DNA of 44,018 bases. Source: an uncultured Oscillospiraceae bacterium. Its GTDB lineage: Bacteria; Bacillota; Clostridia; Oscillospirales; Oscillospiraceae. The position numbers were made by a program, and so were the translations under genes. Of this stretch, positions 19,578 to 28,580 are shown in pieces. The notes beneath the pieces were generated by a model. That model saw only the letters and a list, made by a program, of their open reading frames with translations. It made no database searches and was not told where the DNA came from. The stretch is taken from assembly GCA_934565795.1 (NCBI GenBank), contig CAKTIM010000019.1, positions 1-44,018 of the forward strand. Direction: 5' to 3'. Positions within the stretch are counted from its first letter, which is position 1. The number at the start of each line of letters is the position of its first letter.

Positions 19578-21326
19578 TCAGATATTGAAAGCGGCCAGGA
19601 GCTTCTCGTGAAGGTTCTGGATGGCCTCGGGCTTTTCGATCTTGGGCGCTCTGGAATCCAGCAGCCAGGTTTTCGCAAAGTGGGTTTCGCTCACCTGGAA
19701 CATGGGGGCATCCATCAGCGTATCGATCTTCAGGCAGTACGGGTTACGGGGCGCAAAGGGGTCGCCCACGATGGTGTTGTACAGGGACGGAGGCGTGCCG
19801 GTGATGGAATACAGCTCGGTATTGCGCTGGGCCAGCTGGGGCAGGCTGGAAAGCATGGCCCAGGTGTAGGGATGGCGGGGATCGTAGAAAACCTCCTCCA
19901 CGGTGCCCAGCTCCACGATCTGACCGGCATACAGCACGGCCACCCGGTCGGCAATGTTGGCCACCACGCCCAGGTCATGGGTGATGAACACGATGGTGTA
20001 GCCGAATTCCTTCTGCAAGTCCTTAATCAGCTTCAGAATCTGCGCCTGGATGGTCACGTCCAACGCGGTGGTCGGCTCGTCGCAGATCAGGATCTTGGGC
20101 TGGCAGGACAGGGCGATGGCGATAACAATTCTCTGCCGCATGCCGCCGGAATACTGGAAGGGGTAATCGTCGTAGCGGTTCTCGGCATTGGGGATGCCCA
20201 CCTTCTTCATCAGCTCAATGGCCCGGATTCTGGCCTCCGTCTCAGAGCACTGCTGATGCTTGAGGATGATGGAGGAAATCTGGTCGCCAATGGTAAGGAT
20301 GGGGTTCAGAGAGGTCATAGGATCCTGGAACACGGTGGCGATCCGCTTGCCGCGGATCTGGGCCAGGTCCTTCTGGTACTTGATGTTGGCCAGGTCGAAC
20401 ACACACTTGCCGTGGAGCTTCTCCGGCGTCTCGTCCAGCAGCTTCACCCGGTAGATGGCGGGGGCGAATACATCGTTGCGCACGTTGTCGCGGCTCAGGT
20501 CCAGGCCCTGGCGCATGGCCTCCTTCAGGCAGGGCATGAGCTTGGTCAGGATCTTCTGGCGGGTAACGAAATCATACCGGCCGATGGACAGGTAGATCTC
20601 CTTGGCCAGCTGGACATTGCGATCCTTCTGCTCCTGGGTGACGGGAGCGGAGGTTGCGGCAGCATACTGCTTCTTCAGCTCGTCCATCTTCTTGGCGTAG
20701 TCCGCCCGATAGGCTTCATCCTGCTTGGCGGCGGTGGTGCGGGCCTTGACGGTGGCCTTCTTCTGGGCCTCCGCCTCCTTGATCTGACGGTCCAGCTCAG
20801 AGAGCTTGGCAGACGCCTGATGGATCTTATCCTTCTCCTTCTTGGGGTCGAAGGTCTGCTTCAGGTTGAAGGTCTCCGCCCGCTGGTAGCGCAGCTCGTC
20901 CAGCTTGGCGGTAAATTCCTTTTCCTCGTCCTCGGTCAGGGCCTTGCGCTGCCTGGCCTCGGACTCCATGCACTTCATCTGCTTGTAAATATCGCCGCCG
21001 TTTTCCAGGCGGGAATACCCGTCCAGGCGCTGGGCCAGGCGCTGGATCATGCGGTGCTGGGCAGGCCCCAGGGTGATCTTGAAATCTGCCAGGGTGTCGT
21101 CGGAGAAGATGATCTTGCCCTGATCCACAAAGCCGTTGGAATCCAGCATATTGGCGAAGGTTTTGGTAAACACGGACTTGCCGGAGCCGGACTCGCCCAC
21201 GATGGCGATGGACTCATTTTCATAGATATCCAGGGAGATGCCCCGGATGGCGGTGAGGACTCTGCCGCGGACGTGGAACTTGACAACCAGGTCCTGAACG
21301 GACAACAGAACTTTTTTCTCTTCCAT
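19578..21326 (-). CDS. oppD: Oligopeptide ABC transporter ATP-binding protein OppD-like, with large internal insert
   Basis: 582 residues against about 330-360 for usual OppD. Walker A GESGSGKS is at residues 44-51, but the Q-loop ([12 protein letters not shown]) lies at about 331-342; the normal distance is near 50 residues. The extra ~235 residues (about 80-315) are highly charged and mostly helical or coiled-coil in character (for example [18 protein letters not shown]). After it the ATPase resumes normally: signature [12 protein letters not shown], Walker [20 protein letters not shown], and the OppD tail [15 protein letters not shown]. All catalytic motifs are intact, so it should hydrolyse ATP with OppF. 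Reading continues without frameshift. Starts 9 nt after oppC ends. The role of the insert is unknown. Confidence 0.93.
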   Translation of the reverse strand: MEEKKVLLSVQDLVVKFHVRGRVLTAIRGISLDIYENESIAIVGESGSGKSVFTKTFANMLDSNGFVDQGKIIFSDDTLADFKITLGPAQHRMIQRLAQRLDGYSRLENGGDIYKQMKCMESEARQRKALTEDEEKEFTAKLDELRYQRAETFNLKQTFDPKKEKDKIHQASAKLSELDRQIKEAEAQKKATVKARTTAAKQDEAYRADYAKKMDELKKQYAAATSAPVTQEQKDRNVQLAKEIYLSIGRYDFVTRQKILTKLMPCLKEAMRQGLDLSRDNVRNDVFAPAIYRVKLLDETPEKLHGKCVFDLANIKYQKDLAQIRGKRIATVFQDPMTSLNPILTIGDQISSIILKHQQCSETEARIRAIELMKKVGIPNAENRYDDYPFQYSGGMRQRIVIAIALSCQPKILICDEPTTALDVTIQAQILKLIKDLQKEFGYTIVFITHDLGVVANIADRVAVLYAGQIVELGTVEEVFYDPRHPYTWAMLSSLPQLAQRNTELYSITGTPPSLYNTIVGDPFAPRNPYCLKIDTLMDAPMFQVSETHFAKTWLLDSRAPKIEKPEAIQNLHEKLLAAFNI

Positions 21327-21335
21327 ACCGTCCTC

Positions 21336-22313
21336 CTACATGTGGGTCCTGGGGTCGGATGCGTCGCCCAGATTCTGGCCAACCACGTACAGCACCACGG
21401 TGATGATGGACACCACCACCACGGGGCTCCAGAACTCAAATTCCCAGCCGGGGGTGACCATGGCGCTCTGTGCCGCGCCGATCAGCTTGCCCAGGGACAT
21501 ATCGGACATGCCCATGCCCAGGAAGCTGAGGAACACCTCATAGGAAATATAGGAGGGGATCTCGGTGGCCGCCAGCGTGACGATCACGGAGGTCATGAAG
21601 GGGAGGATATTCTTCATGGCGATGGTCATGATGGAGGTACCCAGGCAACGGGAGGCCAGGTTATATTCCCGGTCGCGGATGATGACCACCTGGGTGCGGA
21701 TGAAGTAGGCGATGCTCAGCCAGCCGGTGATGGTCAGGGCAAACACCATGGTCCAGAAGCTGGGGGAGAACACCAGCACCATCACGGAGACGAACAGCAC
21801 ATAGGGCACGTTGCCGATGATGTTGTAAACCTCGGTCATGAACACGTCCATCTTCTTGGAGAAACCCCAGATGGCGCCGATCACCACGCCCACGGTCATA
21901 TTGATCAGGGCGCACATAAAGGCCAGGGAGATGGAGATCTTCGCGCCGCTCCACACGGCGTCGAAGGTGGAGTTGCCGGAAGCGCCGGTACCCAGGATCC
22001 AGTGCAGATTATAGCCGAACTTCTGCATGGCGGCCAGGGGGCGCAGATGCTTCGCGCCGGAGTCCAGCAGGTTCTGGTAGGCGTCATAGTTGGAGATCAG
22101 CGGATAGATATAGGCGATGAAGATCACAATGGCCAGCAGGCACAGCACCACGATGTTGATCTTTTTCTTAAAGAACACCCGGAACACGCTCTTCCAGTAG
22201 GAATAGCGGGGGGCAGTGATCTTCTCGGCGCTGTCCACGTCGTTGTCCACGTGGGAGAACAGCTCCTGCTCGGTAAAGCCCAGGTCGTCCAGATTCACTT
22301 GTTCATTTTTCAT
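21336..22313 (-). CDS. oppC: Oligopeptide ABC transporter permease OppC-like
   Basis: 325 residues from ATG 22313. A GTG at 22322 would add three residues, but the ATG has AGGTGA well placed, overlapping the oppB stop, and so is preferred. After a polar cytoplasmic N-terminus there is one membrane segment (VVLCLLAIVIFIAYIYPLI), an outer loop, then the five-helix BPD_transp_1 core; the EAA-type cytoplasmic loop that contacts the ATPase is around EYNLASRCLGTSIMTIAMKN. It forms the channel with OppB. The C-terminus GQNLGDASDPR is typical of the DppC/OppC family. Translationally coupled to oppB. Confidence 0.94.
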   Translation of the reverse strand: MKNEQVNLDDLGFTEQELFSHVDNDVDSAEKITAPRYSYWKSVFRVFFKKKINIVVLCLLAIVIFIAYIYPLISNYDAYQNLLDSGAKHLRPLAAMQKFGYNLHWILGTGASGNSTFDAVWSGAKISISLAFMCALINMTVGVVIGAIWGFSKKMDVFMTEVYNIIGNVPYVLFVSVMVLVFSPSFWTMVFALTITGWLSIAYFIRTQVVIIRDREYNLASRCLGTSIMTIAMKNILPFMTSVIVTLAATEIPSYISYEVFLSFLGMGMSDMSLGKLIGAAQSAMVTPGWEFEFWSPVVVVSIITVVLYVVGQNLGDASDPRTHM

Positions 22314-22318
22314 TTCAA

Positions 22319-23887
22319 TCACCTAGCTTTCGAGGAGAAGGAGATTCTGGGGTCAACCAGGCTCATTACCACGTCGCCCAGAATGATGGAGATAACGCTC
22401 AGGGTGGCATAGAACAGGGTCATGCCCACGATCACGCCGTTGTCATAGTTGTTGATGGCCTTGGTCAGCAGGTTGCCCGCGCCGGGAACCACATACACAC
22501 GCTCGGTGATGATCGCGCCGGTGAGCGCGCCCAGCACACTGGCGGGCAGGCCATGGGCAATGGGGATGATGGCGTTCTTCATGATGTGCTTGCTGAAGAT
22601 CTCACCCTCGGACAGGCCGCCGGACCGGGCGAATTTCACGTAGTCGGAATTCATCTGGTCGATCATATACCGGCGCATCCACTTCATCAGGCTGCCGATG
22701 GAGGGCAGGGCCAGGGAGATGATGGGCAGCACGAACATCAGCTTGTTGTTGGACTCCATATCGAAGGTGGTGGGCAGGCCAAGCGCGCCGCCGAAGGCCT
22801 TGAACATGAAGATATAGGCAAGGGACGGCACCGCCATGATGAACACGATATAGAACGTGCCGATCTTATCCACCAGGCGATCCTTGTTCCGGGCCATGAC
22901 AATGCCCAGAGGCACGCCCAGCAGGTAGGCGATCAGAGTAGCGATGATGCCAATGACAAAGGAGAAGCCCATCTTGGACATGTTGTTGTCCACGGTGCCC
23001 ACGTTGGTATAGTCGTCGGTGAACCGCTCGGCGGCCAGGGAGCTTGCCTCCCGGGAGCCGGCCACATAGGTGGCGGTGTGCAGATCATCGGCGCTCTCCT
23101 CCACGTGGCCGGTGGGATAGGTCACGGTGGATTTCACATAGGAGCCCTGGGTACGGGTCATGACGGTGAACACATCGATGCCCGCGTATTCCACATAGGA
23201 TTTGCCCAGATTCAGCGTGAGCAGATTCTGATGGACAAAGGGGAATATATTGTCTGTATACAGCAGGTACTTATGCAGCGTACCGTTGCCGATGATGGCA
23301 GGGGCGAACTTTTCTCCGCCGTACACAGGGTCTTTCAAAGTAAAGGTCAGCTTTCTTTCGCCGATATCCTCCTGCACCTTGTGGATGTTATCCACAGTAA
23401 GCAGGCCGCCGAAATAGGTGGCCACGCGGCTGATCAGCGGCTTATCCTTGTAGGCAAACAGCTGCTCATTTCCGCCGGGCTTGTATTTTTTTCCGCTCTT
23501 CATGGCGTTCAGACGCACCACGGTATAGCCCTGGGATTCATAATATCTGGTAAATTCGGCAACCATCTCCGCCACCTCGGGCTTATCCTCGCTGGGCTTG
23601 CCGCCGAATTTGATCACGGCGTCCCGCTCTTCCTTGGTGAGCGTGCCGTTCTTCACCCGTTCATTCAGCCAATCCGCATAGGGAACATAGTCCAGGTATC
23701 CGTATTCCTCCCACTTGCGGTACTTATAGGCCTCTTTCTGGTTGTTGGACTGCTTGGTGTAAAGCGGATCCTGCGCAAAAATCAGGTTTCTGTCCATCAG
23801 AGAGTAGATAAGAACCATTACCAGCGCCACAACCAGGAAGACGGAGACAATGCTTCTCAGTATTCTGTTTATTAAATATTTTGTCAT
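22319..23887 (-). CDS. oppB: Oligopeptide ABC transporter permease OppB-like, with large outer domain
   Basis: 522 residues from ATG 23887 (MTKYLINRILRS, the usual OppB N-terminus); the frame extends to 23944 but the added residues are not family-like. TM1 is about residues 10-30. About 260 residues outside the membrane follow before the remaining five TM helices, starting at GFSFVIGIIATLIAYLLGVPLG. The EAA loop is DYVKFARSGGLSEGEIFSKH. Ordinary OppB is near 310 residues; enlarged versions with a big outer loop occur in Firmicutes (the AmiC type of streptococci), where the loop may help dock the binding protein. It forms the channel with OppC. The upstream region contains hairpins and only a modest ribosome site. 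Confidence 0.92.
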   Translation of the reverse strand: MTKYLINRILRSIVSVFLVVALVMVLIYSLMDRNLIFAQDPLYTKQSNNQKEAYKYRKWEEYGYLDYVPYADWLNERVKNGTLTKEERDAVIKFGGKPSEDKPEVAEMVAEFTRYYESQGYTVVRLNAMKSGKKYKPGGNEQLFAYKDKPLISRVATYFGGLLTVDNIHKVQEDIGERKLTFTLKDPVYGGEKFAPAIIGNGTLHKYLLYTDNIFPFVHQNLLTLNLGKSYVEYAGIDVFTVMTRTQGSYVKSTVTYPTGHVEESADDLHTATYVAGSREASSLAAERFTDDYTNVGTVDNNMSKMGFSFVIGIIATLIAYLLGVPLGIVMARNKDRLVDKIGTFYIVFIMAVPSLAYIFMFKAFGGALGLPTTFDMESNNKLMFVLPIISLALPSIGSLMKWMRRYMIDQMNSDYVKFARSGGLSEGEIFSKHIMKNAIIPIAHGLPASVLGALTGAIITERVYVVPGAGNLLTKAINNYDNGVIVGMTLFYATLSVISIILGDVVMSLVDPRISFSSKAR

Positions 23888-23914
23888 AATACCACACCCA
23901 TATATATGTGGTAA

Positions 23915-24010
23915 GGAGGATGGACTTAATGGCCCATCCTCCAACCATTAATTTTCTGCTTCGTGAAGCCCTTATAAAGCGCAGTCGTCTGGGACGGTTT
24001 CCCGCCCCAG
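23915..24010 (-). other. Hairpins in the oppA-oppB gap
   Basis: Between the oppA stop (24037) and oppB (23887) lie a GNRA-capped stem (23989-24010: CTGGG-GCGG-GAAA-CCGT-CCCAG on the minus strand) and a second stem GGAGGATGG/CCATCCTCC (23915-23942). Neither has a U tract. Such stems often stabilise the upstream binding-protein mRNA and reduce read-through, giving more OppA than permease; that role is inferred. Confidence 0.5.
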
Positions 24011-24036
24011 AACGATGCATTACTGCTGGAAATTGC

Positions 24037-26310
24037 TTAGAAGATGCCGATACACTTGATCATGTAGCCGGCGTAGTCAGGCAGGAAGGTATCCAGGTAG
24101 CTGGAAGGATCGCCGTAGTCGGGACCCCAGCCGGACAGATCGTACACGTCGTAGTTGGCCTCGTAGCCAAAGTCGGTGTAGTAGCCAGCGTAGTACCAGC
24201 CGTCGTAATCGACGCAGGTGACCAGGTTCACAACCACCAGGCCGTCCAGGGTCTTCTCCACGGACTGCTTAAAGGCGTTGGCAACGTTGGTGTACAGCTC
24301 GCTGTTGGAAGCGTAGGGGTAGTCAATGACAACGGGGTTGTCGGTAGTGACCTCGATGCCCTGCTCAGCCAGCTCAGCGATGGCAGCGTCCAGGAACTTC
24401 TTGGCGGCTTCGGGGTTGTACCAGCCGTCGAAGGTATCGGAGGAGCCGGCGCCGTCGTCGGCAGTGGGATCGTAGACCTTCAGGGGATAGCCGTCAGCGT
24501 CGATCTGAGCCTGCATGATGACACCGTAGTTGGTGCCGGCGGGGAAGGTGGTGGCCTCGCCGTTGATGTCAACGGTGACGTCCTCGGTCAGGGTGACGAA
24601 GTTGCCGGGAGTGTAGGAGTTACGCAGGTTGTTCAGCTTCAGCTCCTCGCCGACCCTCTGCGCGTTGTAGGAAGCGCGGTCCAGAGAGGTGCACAGAGCC
24701 ATGCGGAAGTTCTGCAGCTTCATGGCGGCAGCGGCGACGGTCTTCTGCTCGTCGGTCTTCTCGGAGACGACGGTGCTCTCGTCGTTGACGTTGGCGTAGG
24801 CGGTGCGGTTGATGTTCAGGAACGCCATGTAAGAGGTGGCGTCGGTGCTGGAAACATAAGCGTAATCGTCGAACAGCTTATCCTCCTTGGCCAGCTCCAC
24901 GGTGGTGGTGTTCAGGCCGACGCCGGAAACAATGCCGTTCTTGCAGTCGGTGTAAGCCTTGGTCACATCGGTGCCGTCGTTGAAGATCCAGTTGATGGTG
25001 TGGATGTTGATGTTATCAGCATTCCAGTAGGACTCGTTGGCCTGGAACACGATGGTGTTCTCAGAGGTGAAGTTGGTCACAACATAGGGGCCGACGTAGG
25101 CGATGTTGTTGGGGGAAGTGCCGTAGGTGTAGGTCTCAGCGGAGGGATCGTAATCCTGGCCGAACTGGCCGCCCTGAGAGGTGTAGTACTCACGGCTCAT
25201 AGGAGCGAAGGGGTTGTAGCCCAGCATGGTGACGAAGTAACGGCAGGGAGCCTCCAGAGTGTACTCCAGCGTGTAATCGTCAACAGCCTTGACGCCGACC
25301 TCGGCGAAGTCGGTGATCTCGCCGTTGATATACTCGGCAGCGTTCTTCACGACGCCGCTGACCAGGAACTCCAGGCCGCCCTGAGCGTCCAGCATATGCT
25401 GGAAGCCGGCGACAAAGTCGTCAGCGGTCACGTCAGCGACCTTCCGGCCCTGAGAGTCGACCCAGACGCAGCCCTCACGGATGGTGAAGGTGTAGGTCAG
25501 GCCGTCGTCGGACACGGTGTAGCCGGTGGCCAGAGCGGGCTGCTGCACGCCTTCCACGTCATACTCCAGCAGCATTTCCAGGCCGTTCACAATGGCCTCG
25601 GAGTCGGCCGCGCGGGAGGTGGCGAAATAGTCCCAGGTCTTGGGGTCGGAGGTGTAGGAGGGGTAGCCGTAGACATCAGTCAGGGTGTAGCCCTTCTCGG
25701 TCAGGTACTCCTTGGCCCACTCCATGTAGGTGCCGGTGCCCTTGACTTCGTTATAGTGAGCCTTCATCTCGGCGCGGTCCTCGGCCTTGATGAATTCGGT
25801 GGCGATCAGGTAGTTCTGGAAACGGTCTTTGTCATTGCCGTACAGGATGGGGGTGACGGTGCCCGGAGCAATGCGGGCAATGGCATAGTTGCCGCCTCTG
25901 GTAGTGGTGGGCAGCATCACGCCGGTCTCCAGCAGCTTGGCCTCGGCGATAGCCATCTTCGCCCAAGCCTCGGAAGCATTGTCGATGGACTTTGCCTCGG
26001 AGTAAGCGGCATAGAAGTCGCCCAGGACGGCGTTGTACAGCTCGGTAGAGGTGGCATCGTACTCGTCGGTGTCCTCCTCAGCGGGCTCTTCAGCCTGAAC
26101 CTCAGCCTCAGCCTCGGTTTCAGCTTCGGTCTCAGCCTCAGTCTCTGCCTCGGTGGGAGCCTCAGTCTCAGCTTCGGTAGGAGCTTCGGTTTCGGCTTCG
26201 GTGGCAGCTTCCGTGGGGGCCTCGGTGGGCTCTTCGGCGGTCTTGCTGCTGCAGGCAACCAGAGAAAGCACCATGACAACAGCCAGAACCAGTGCAAGAA
26301 GTTTCTTCAT
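24037..26310 (-). CDS. oppA: Oligopeptide-binding lipoprotein (SBP family 5)
   Basis: 757 residues. Signal peptide MKKLLALVLAVVMVLSLVAC ends in a lipobox with Cys20. A linker of EAPTEA/ETEA repeats (about residues 25-80), like that of the lipoprotein at the left edge, precedes the family 5 solute-binding domain: LTYTFTIREGCVWVDSQG is the usual entry strand, followed by VTADDFVAGFQHML, YVGPYVV, FQANESYWNAD and DLSGWGPDYGDPSSYLD near the end. It captures peptides at the outer membrane face and delivers them to OppBC. ATG 26310 follows AGGGAGGAAAAAAC. First gene of the opp operon with its own promoter. Larger than E. coli OppA (543) because of the linker and extra residues before the domain. Confidence 0.95.
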   Translation of the reverse strand: MKKLLALVLAVVMVLSLVACSSKTAEEPTEAPTEAATEAETEAPTEAETEAPTEAETEAETEAETEAEAEVQAEEPAEEDTDEYDATSTELYNAVLGDFYAAYSEAKSIDNASEAWAKMAIAEAKLLETGVMLPTTTRGGNYAIARIAPGTVTPILYGNDKDRFQNYLIATEFIKAEDRAEMKAHYNEVKGTGTYMEWAKEYLTEKGYTLTDVYGYPSYTSDPKTWDYFATSRAADSEAIVNGLEMLLEYDVEGVQQPALATGYTVSDDGLTYTFTIREGCVWVDSQGRKVADVTADDFVAGFQHMLDAQGGLEFLVSGVVKNAAEYINGEITDFAEVGVKAVDDYTLEYTLEAPCRYFVTMLGYNPFAPMSREYYTSQGGQFGQDYDPSAETYTYGTSPNNIAYVGPYVVTNFTSENTIVFQANESYWNADNINIHTINWIFNDGTDVTKAYTDCKNGIVSGVGLNTTTVELAKEDKLFDDYAYVSSTDATSYMAFLNINRTAYANVNDESTVVSEKTDEQKTVAAAAMKLQNFRMALCTSLDRASYNAQRVGEELKLNNLRNSYTPGNFVTLTEDVTVDINGEATTFPAGTNYGVIMQAQIDADGYPLKVYDPTADDGAGSSDTFDGWYNPEAAKKFLDAAIAELAEQGIEVTTDNPVVIDYPYASNSELYTNVANAFKQSVEKTLDGLVVVNLVTCVDYDGWYYAGYYTDFGYEANYDVYDLSGWGPDYGDPSSYLDTFLPDYAGYMIKCIGIF

Positions 26311-26402
26311 GTTTTTTCCTCCCTAAATATTTTTGCAGGCTTTCCATGCATAATGCACGGCCGTGTCCTGCATAAATCATTTTTTCCAAATGATTTGCAG
26401 CT

Positions 26403-26431
26403 ATTTTAACATAGCATTTCTCATAAATCAA
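26403..26431 (-). promoter_or_regulatory. Sigma-70 promoter of the opp operon
   Basis: On the minus strand, TTGATT (26431-26426) and TAAAAT (26408-26403), spacer 17 bp; predicted start about 85 nt before the oppA ATG. The region 26432-26722 beyond it shows no gene. Confidence 0.65.
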
Positions 26432-26722
26432 CCCTCTGTTGATATTTCAAAGCCAATTTTGTTGCGTTCTACAATTTCCCGCATTGCGGGGGCAGGCGCA
26501 AAACTTTTTTTGTTGATTTTAACAATCGTTTTCACCTCAAAATCATTCCTCCGCCCTCCACGCACACCCCCCGCTTTTGCTCACCCCCACCGGGGCAAAG
26601 AACGCGCCCCGCCCCGCTCTTTTCGCCCCCATCCAAAATGAAACCCGCCACCCCATTTTGCATCATTTTTGCCCTTCTGCAAAGCTTCCGCTTTGACCGC
26701 CATCCATCGAATGACAAGTCCC

Positions 26723-26972
26723 TTTCGGGGCGGATACCAGCCGCCCGCAACGTCGCGGAATTGAGCTGTCAGTTGAATGAACATTACCAAAAGCTTCTGA
26801 GTTCGTAGGGGGCGGCAATTTGCCGCCCCGCCGGGTACCGGGATTGAGCGGTTCGGCTATACAGCTCACTTTCGTTACCTTTCGGGCGGCTGGTATCCGA
26901 TGAATCAATTGTATGATTGCCACTGGCAATCATTGATATTCTGATTCGCTGCGCGGAGCACCACCCCTACGG
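26723..26972. repeat. Composite repeat, region 2: inverted-repeat module interrupted by a mini-element
   Basis: Same module as 16376-16562. The left end lies at 26723-26747. The right end is split: CGGGCGGCTGGTATCCG at 26883-26899 and CCCCTACGG at 26964-26972, with 64 bp of mini-element between. This gives direct evidence that the mini-element entered an older repeat. Confidence 0.8.
26900..26963. mobile_element. Mini-element (copy 2) inserted in a terminal inverted repeat
   Basis: Contains ATGATTGCCACTGGCAATCAT and GATTCGCTGCGC, matching the copies at 16653 and 27061 with some divergence. It splits the right end of the surrounding module cleanly, which makes the insertion boundaries unusually easy to define. 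Confidence 0.6.
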
Positions 26973-27027
26973 ACTCAAAGTGTTTGACATTCTACCTTTT
27001 TAGTCAAGTCTCTCTCGAAACCATTAC

Positions 27028-27230
27028 CTGAGTGCCCTCTTCAGTCGCTGCGGCGACAGCTATTTAATTATGGTATCATTGCCACCGGCAATGATTGTTA
27101 TTAAAGATTCGCTGCGCTCTGCAACACCCCACAGGGAAGCTTGGGGGATGTATCCTTTTATGGTATACGTTGTTTTCTACTGCTTCCTAAACCGTTGGGT
27201 TTAGGGTCGGCAGGTTGTCGACCCCTACGG
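27028..27230. repeat. Composite repeat, region 2: second module with mini-element copy 3
   Basis: Matches 16619-16820 closely, including the mini-element (27061-27127) at the same internal site, so regions 1 and 2 descend from a copy already carrying it. It ends in the TCGGCAGGTTGTCGA hairpin. The stretch 27231-27394 holds no gene. Confidence 0.75.
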
Positions 27231-27394
27231 GGGTGGAGGGCAGCTATACATTATATATAGTACATTCTTCCCCACTCTGTTTTGATAATTTCATCCGATT
27301 ACGCAAATAGTACCACTGGCGGATTCCTGCGGGTGGGATTTTTGGGTGTTTCTTCAGAAATTCTTAAAATTGTGGAAATCTTTTGGAAAACGCT

Positions 27395-27422
27395 TTGCAA
27401 TTCCCTGCGGATGTGATATACT
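27395..27422 (+). promoter_or_regulatory. Promoter of the envelope operon
   Basis: TTGCAA (27395-27400), 16-bp spacer, TATACT (27417-27422). It is followed 44 nt later by the glycosyltransferase start codon. Confidence 0.6.
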
Positions 27423-27465
27423 ATTGTGGCAAAAAAATCGCTTGAATGATAGAAGAGGAATCCAA

Positions 27466-28575
27466 ATGGCAGATATATCTAAAATTTCCGTGGTTCTTCC
27501 CTCTCTTGACCCGGATGAAAAGCTGAACGCCGTCATCGACGGGCTGCTGGAATACGGCTTTTCCGACATCATTCTGGTCAACGACGGGAGCAAGCCGGAG
27601 AATCTTCATTATTTCACCGACGCCGCCCAGGCGCACCCCGAGATTCACGTGCTGACCCATGAGGTCAATCGGGGCAAGGGCGCGGGGCTGAAAACGGCCT
27701 TCAATTATGTGCTGGAAAACCGGCCGGACACCCTGGGCGTAGTCACCGTGGACGGCGACAATCAGCACCACCCGGAGGATACCCGGGCCTGCTGCGAGCA
27801 CATGCTACAGACCGGGCGGATCACCCTGGGCTGCCGGGATTTCTCCCTGCCCCATGTGCCCCCCAGGAGCCGGTTCGGCAACAAAACCACCTCCGCCGTA
27901 TTCAAGCTGTTCTGCGGCATTACCCTCTCCGACACCCAGACGGGACTGCGGGCCTTCCCGCGGGACACGCTGGAGCTGATGGCCCAGGTGGGCGGCGACC
28001 GCTTTGAATACGAGACCAACGTCCTTTTGGCCATGAAAACCAACGGCCTTCCCTTCGACGAGGTGAAGATCCGCACCGTTTACATTGAAGAGAACAAAAG
28101 TTCCCACTTCCACTGGCTGAAGGATTCCTGGCGCATTTACAAGCTGATTCTGGCCCATTTCTTCCGCTATACCCTGAGCAGCCTCTTCTGCGCCGGGGTG
28201 GATGTGGGCATGTTCGCCCTGTTCGATCATCTGTTGGCCAGCTCCGAGGCCGCGGTGCACGACACGGTGCCCTATGTGCTGGCGCGGGTCATTTCGTCGC
28301 TGCTGAATTTCTTCATCAATCAGCGGGTGGTGTTCCAGTCCAGGGAAAGCACCGGCAAGGCGCTGCTGCGCTACTATGCTGTGGCCGTCCCTCAGCTGCT
28401 GGTGCAGATGGGGCTAACCAACGGCGTATTCTGGCTGCTGCACGTTGGCTCCAACGCCGGTTGGCTGCGGTCGCTGTGGTATATTATTGTAATGACCGTT
28501 TTGTATTTCATCAGCTACGCGATCCAGCAGCGCTGGGTCTTTGCATCGTACAACCAAAAATCTGACGCGAGGTAA
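27466..28575 (+). CDS. Glycosyltransferase family 2 fused to a GtrA-like membrane domain
   Basis: 369 residues from ATG 27466 (AGAGGA upstream); the frame continues upstream into the promoter, so the longer start is rejected. The N-terminal ~230 residues are a DPM1-type GT2: VVLPSLDPDE, ILVNDGS, NRGKGAGLKTAF, and DGDNQHHPED with the metal-binding acidic motif. The last ~140 residues carry four hydrophobic segments with LLNFFINQRVVF and YAIQQRWVF, typical of GtrA. Such proteins transfer a sugar from a nucleotide donor to a polyprenyl phosphate and help flip it for decoration of wall polymers. First of four tightly spaced genes with an NAGPA-domain protein, an anchored unknown and a PAP2 phosphatase. 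Family certain, sugar unknown. Confidence 0.92.
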   Translation: MADISKISVVLPSLDPDEKLNAVIDGLLEYGFSDIILVNDGSKPENLHYFTDAAQAHPEIHVLTHEVNRGKGAGLKTAFNYVLENRPDTLGVVTVDGDNQHHPEDTRACCEHMLQTGRITLGCRDFSLPHVPPRSRFGNKTTSAVFKLFCGITLSDTQTGLRAFPRDTLELMAQVGGDRFEYETNVLLAMKTNGLPFDEVKIRTVYIEENKSSHFHWLKDSWRIYKLILAHFFRYTLSSLFCAGVDVGMFALFDHLLASSEAAVHDTVPYVLARVISSLLNFFINQRVVFQSRESTGKALLRYYAVAVPQLLVQMGLTNGVFWLLHVGSNAGWLRSLWYIIVMTVLYFISYAIQQRWVFASYNQKSDAR

Positions 28576-28580
28576 CCGAT

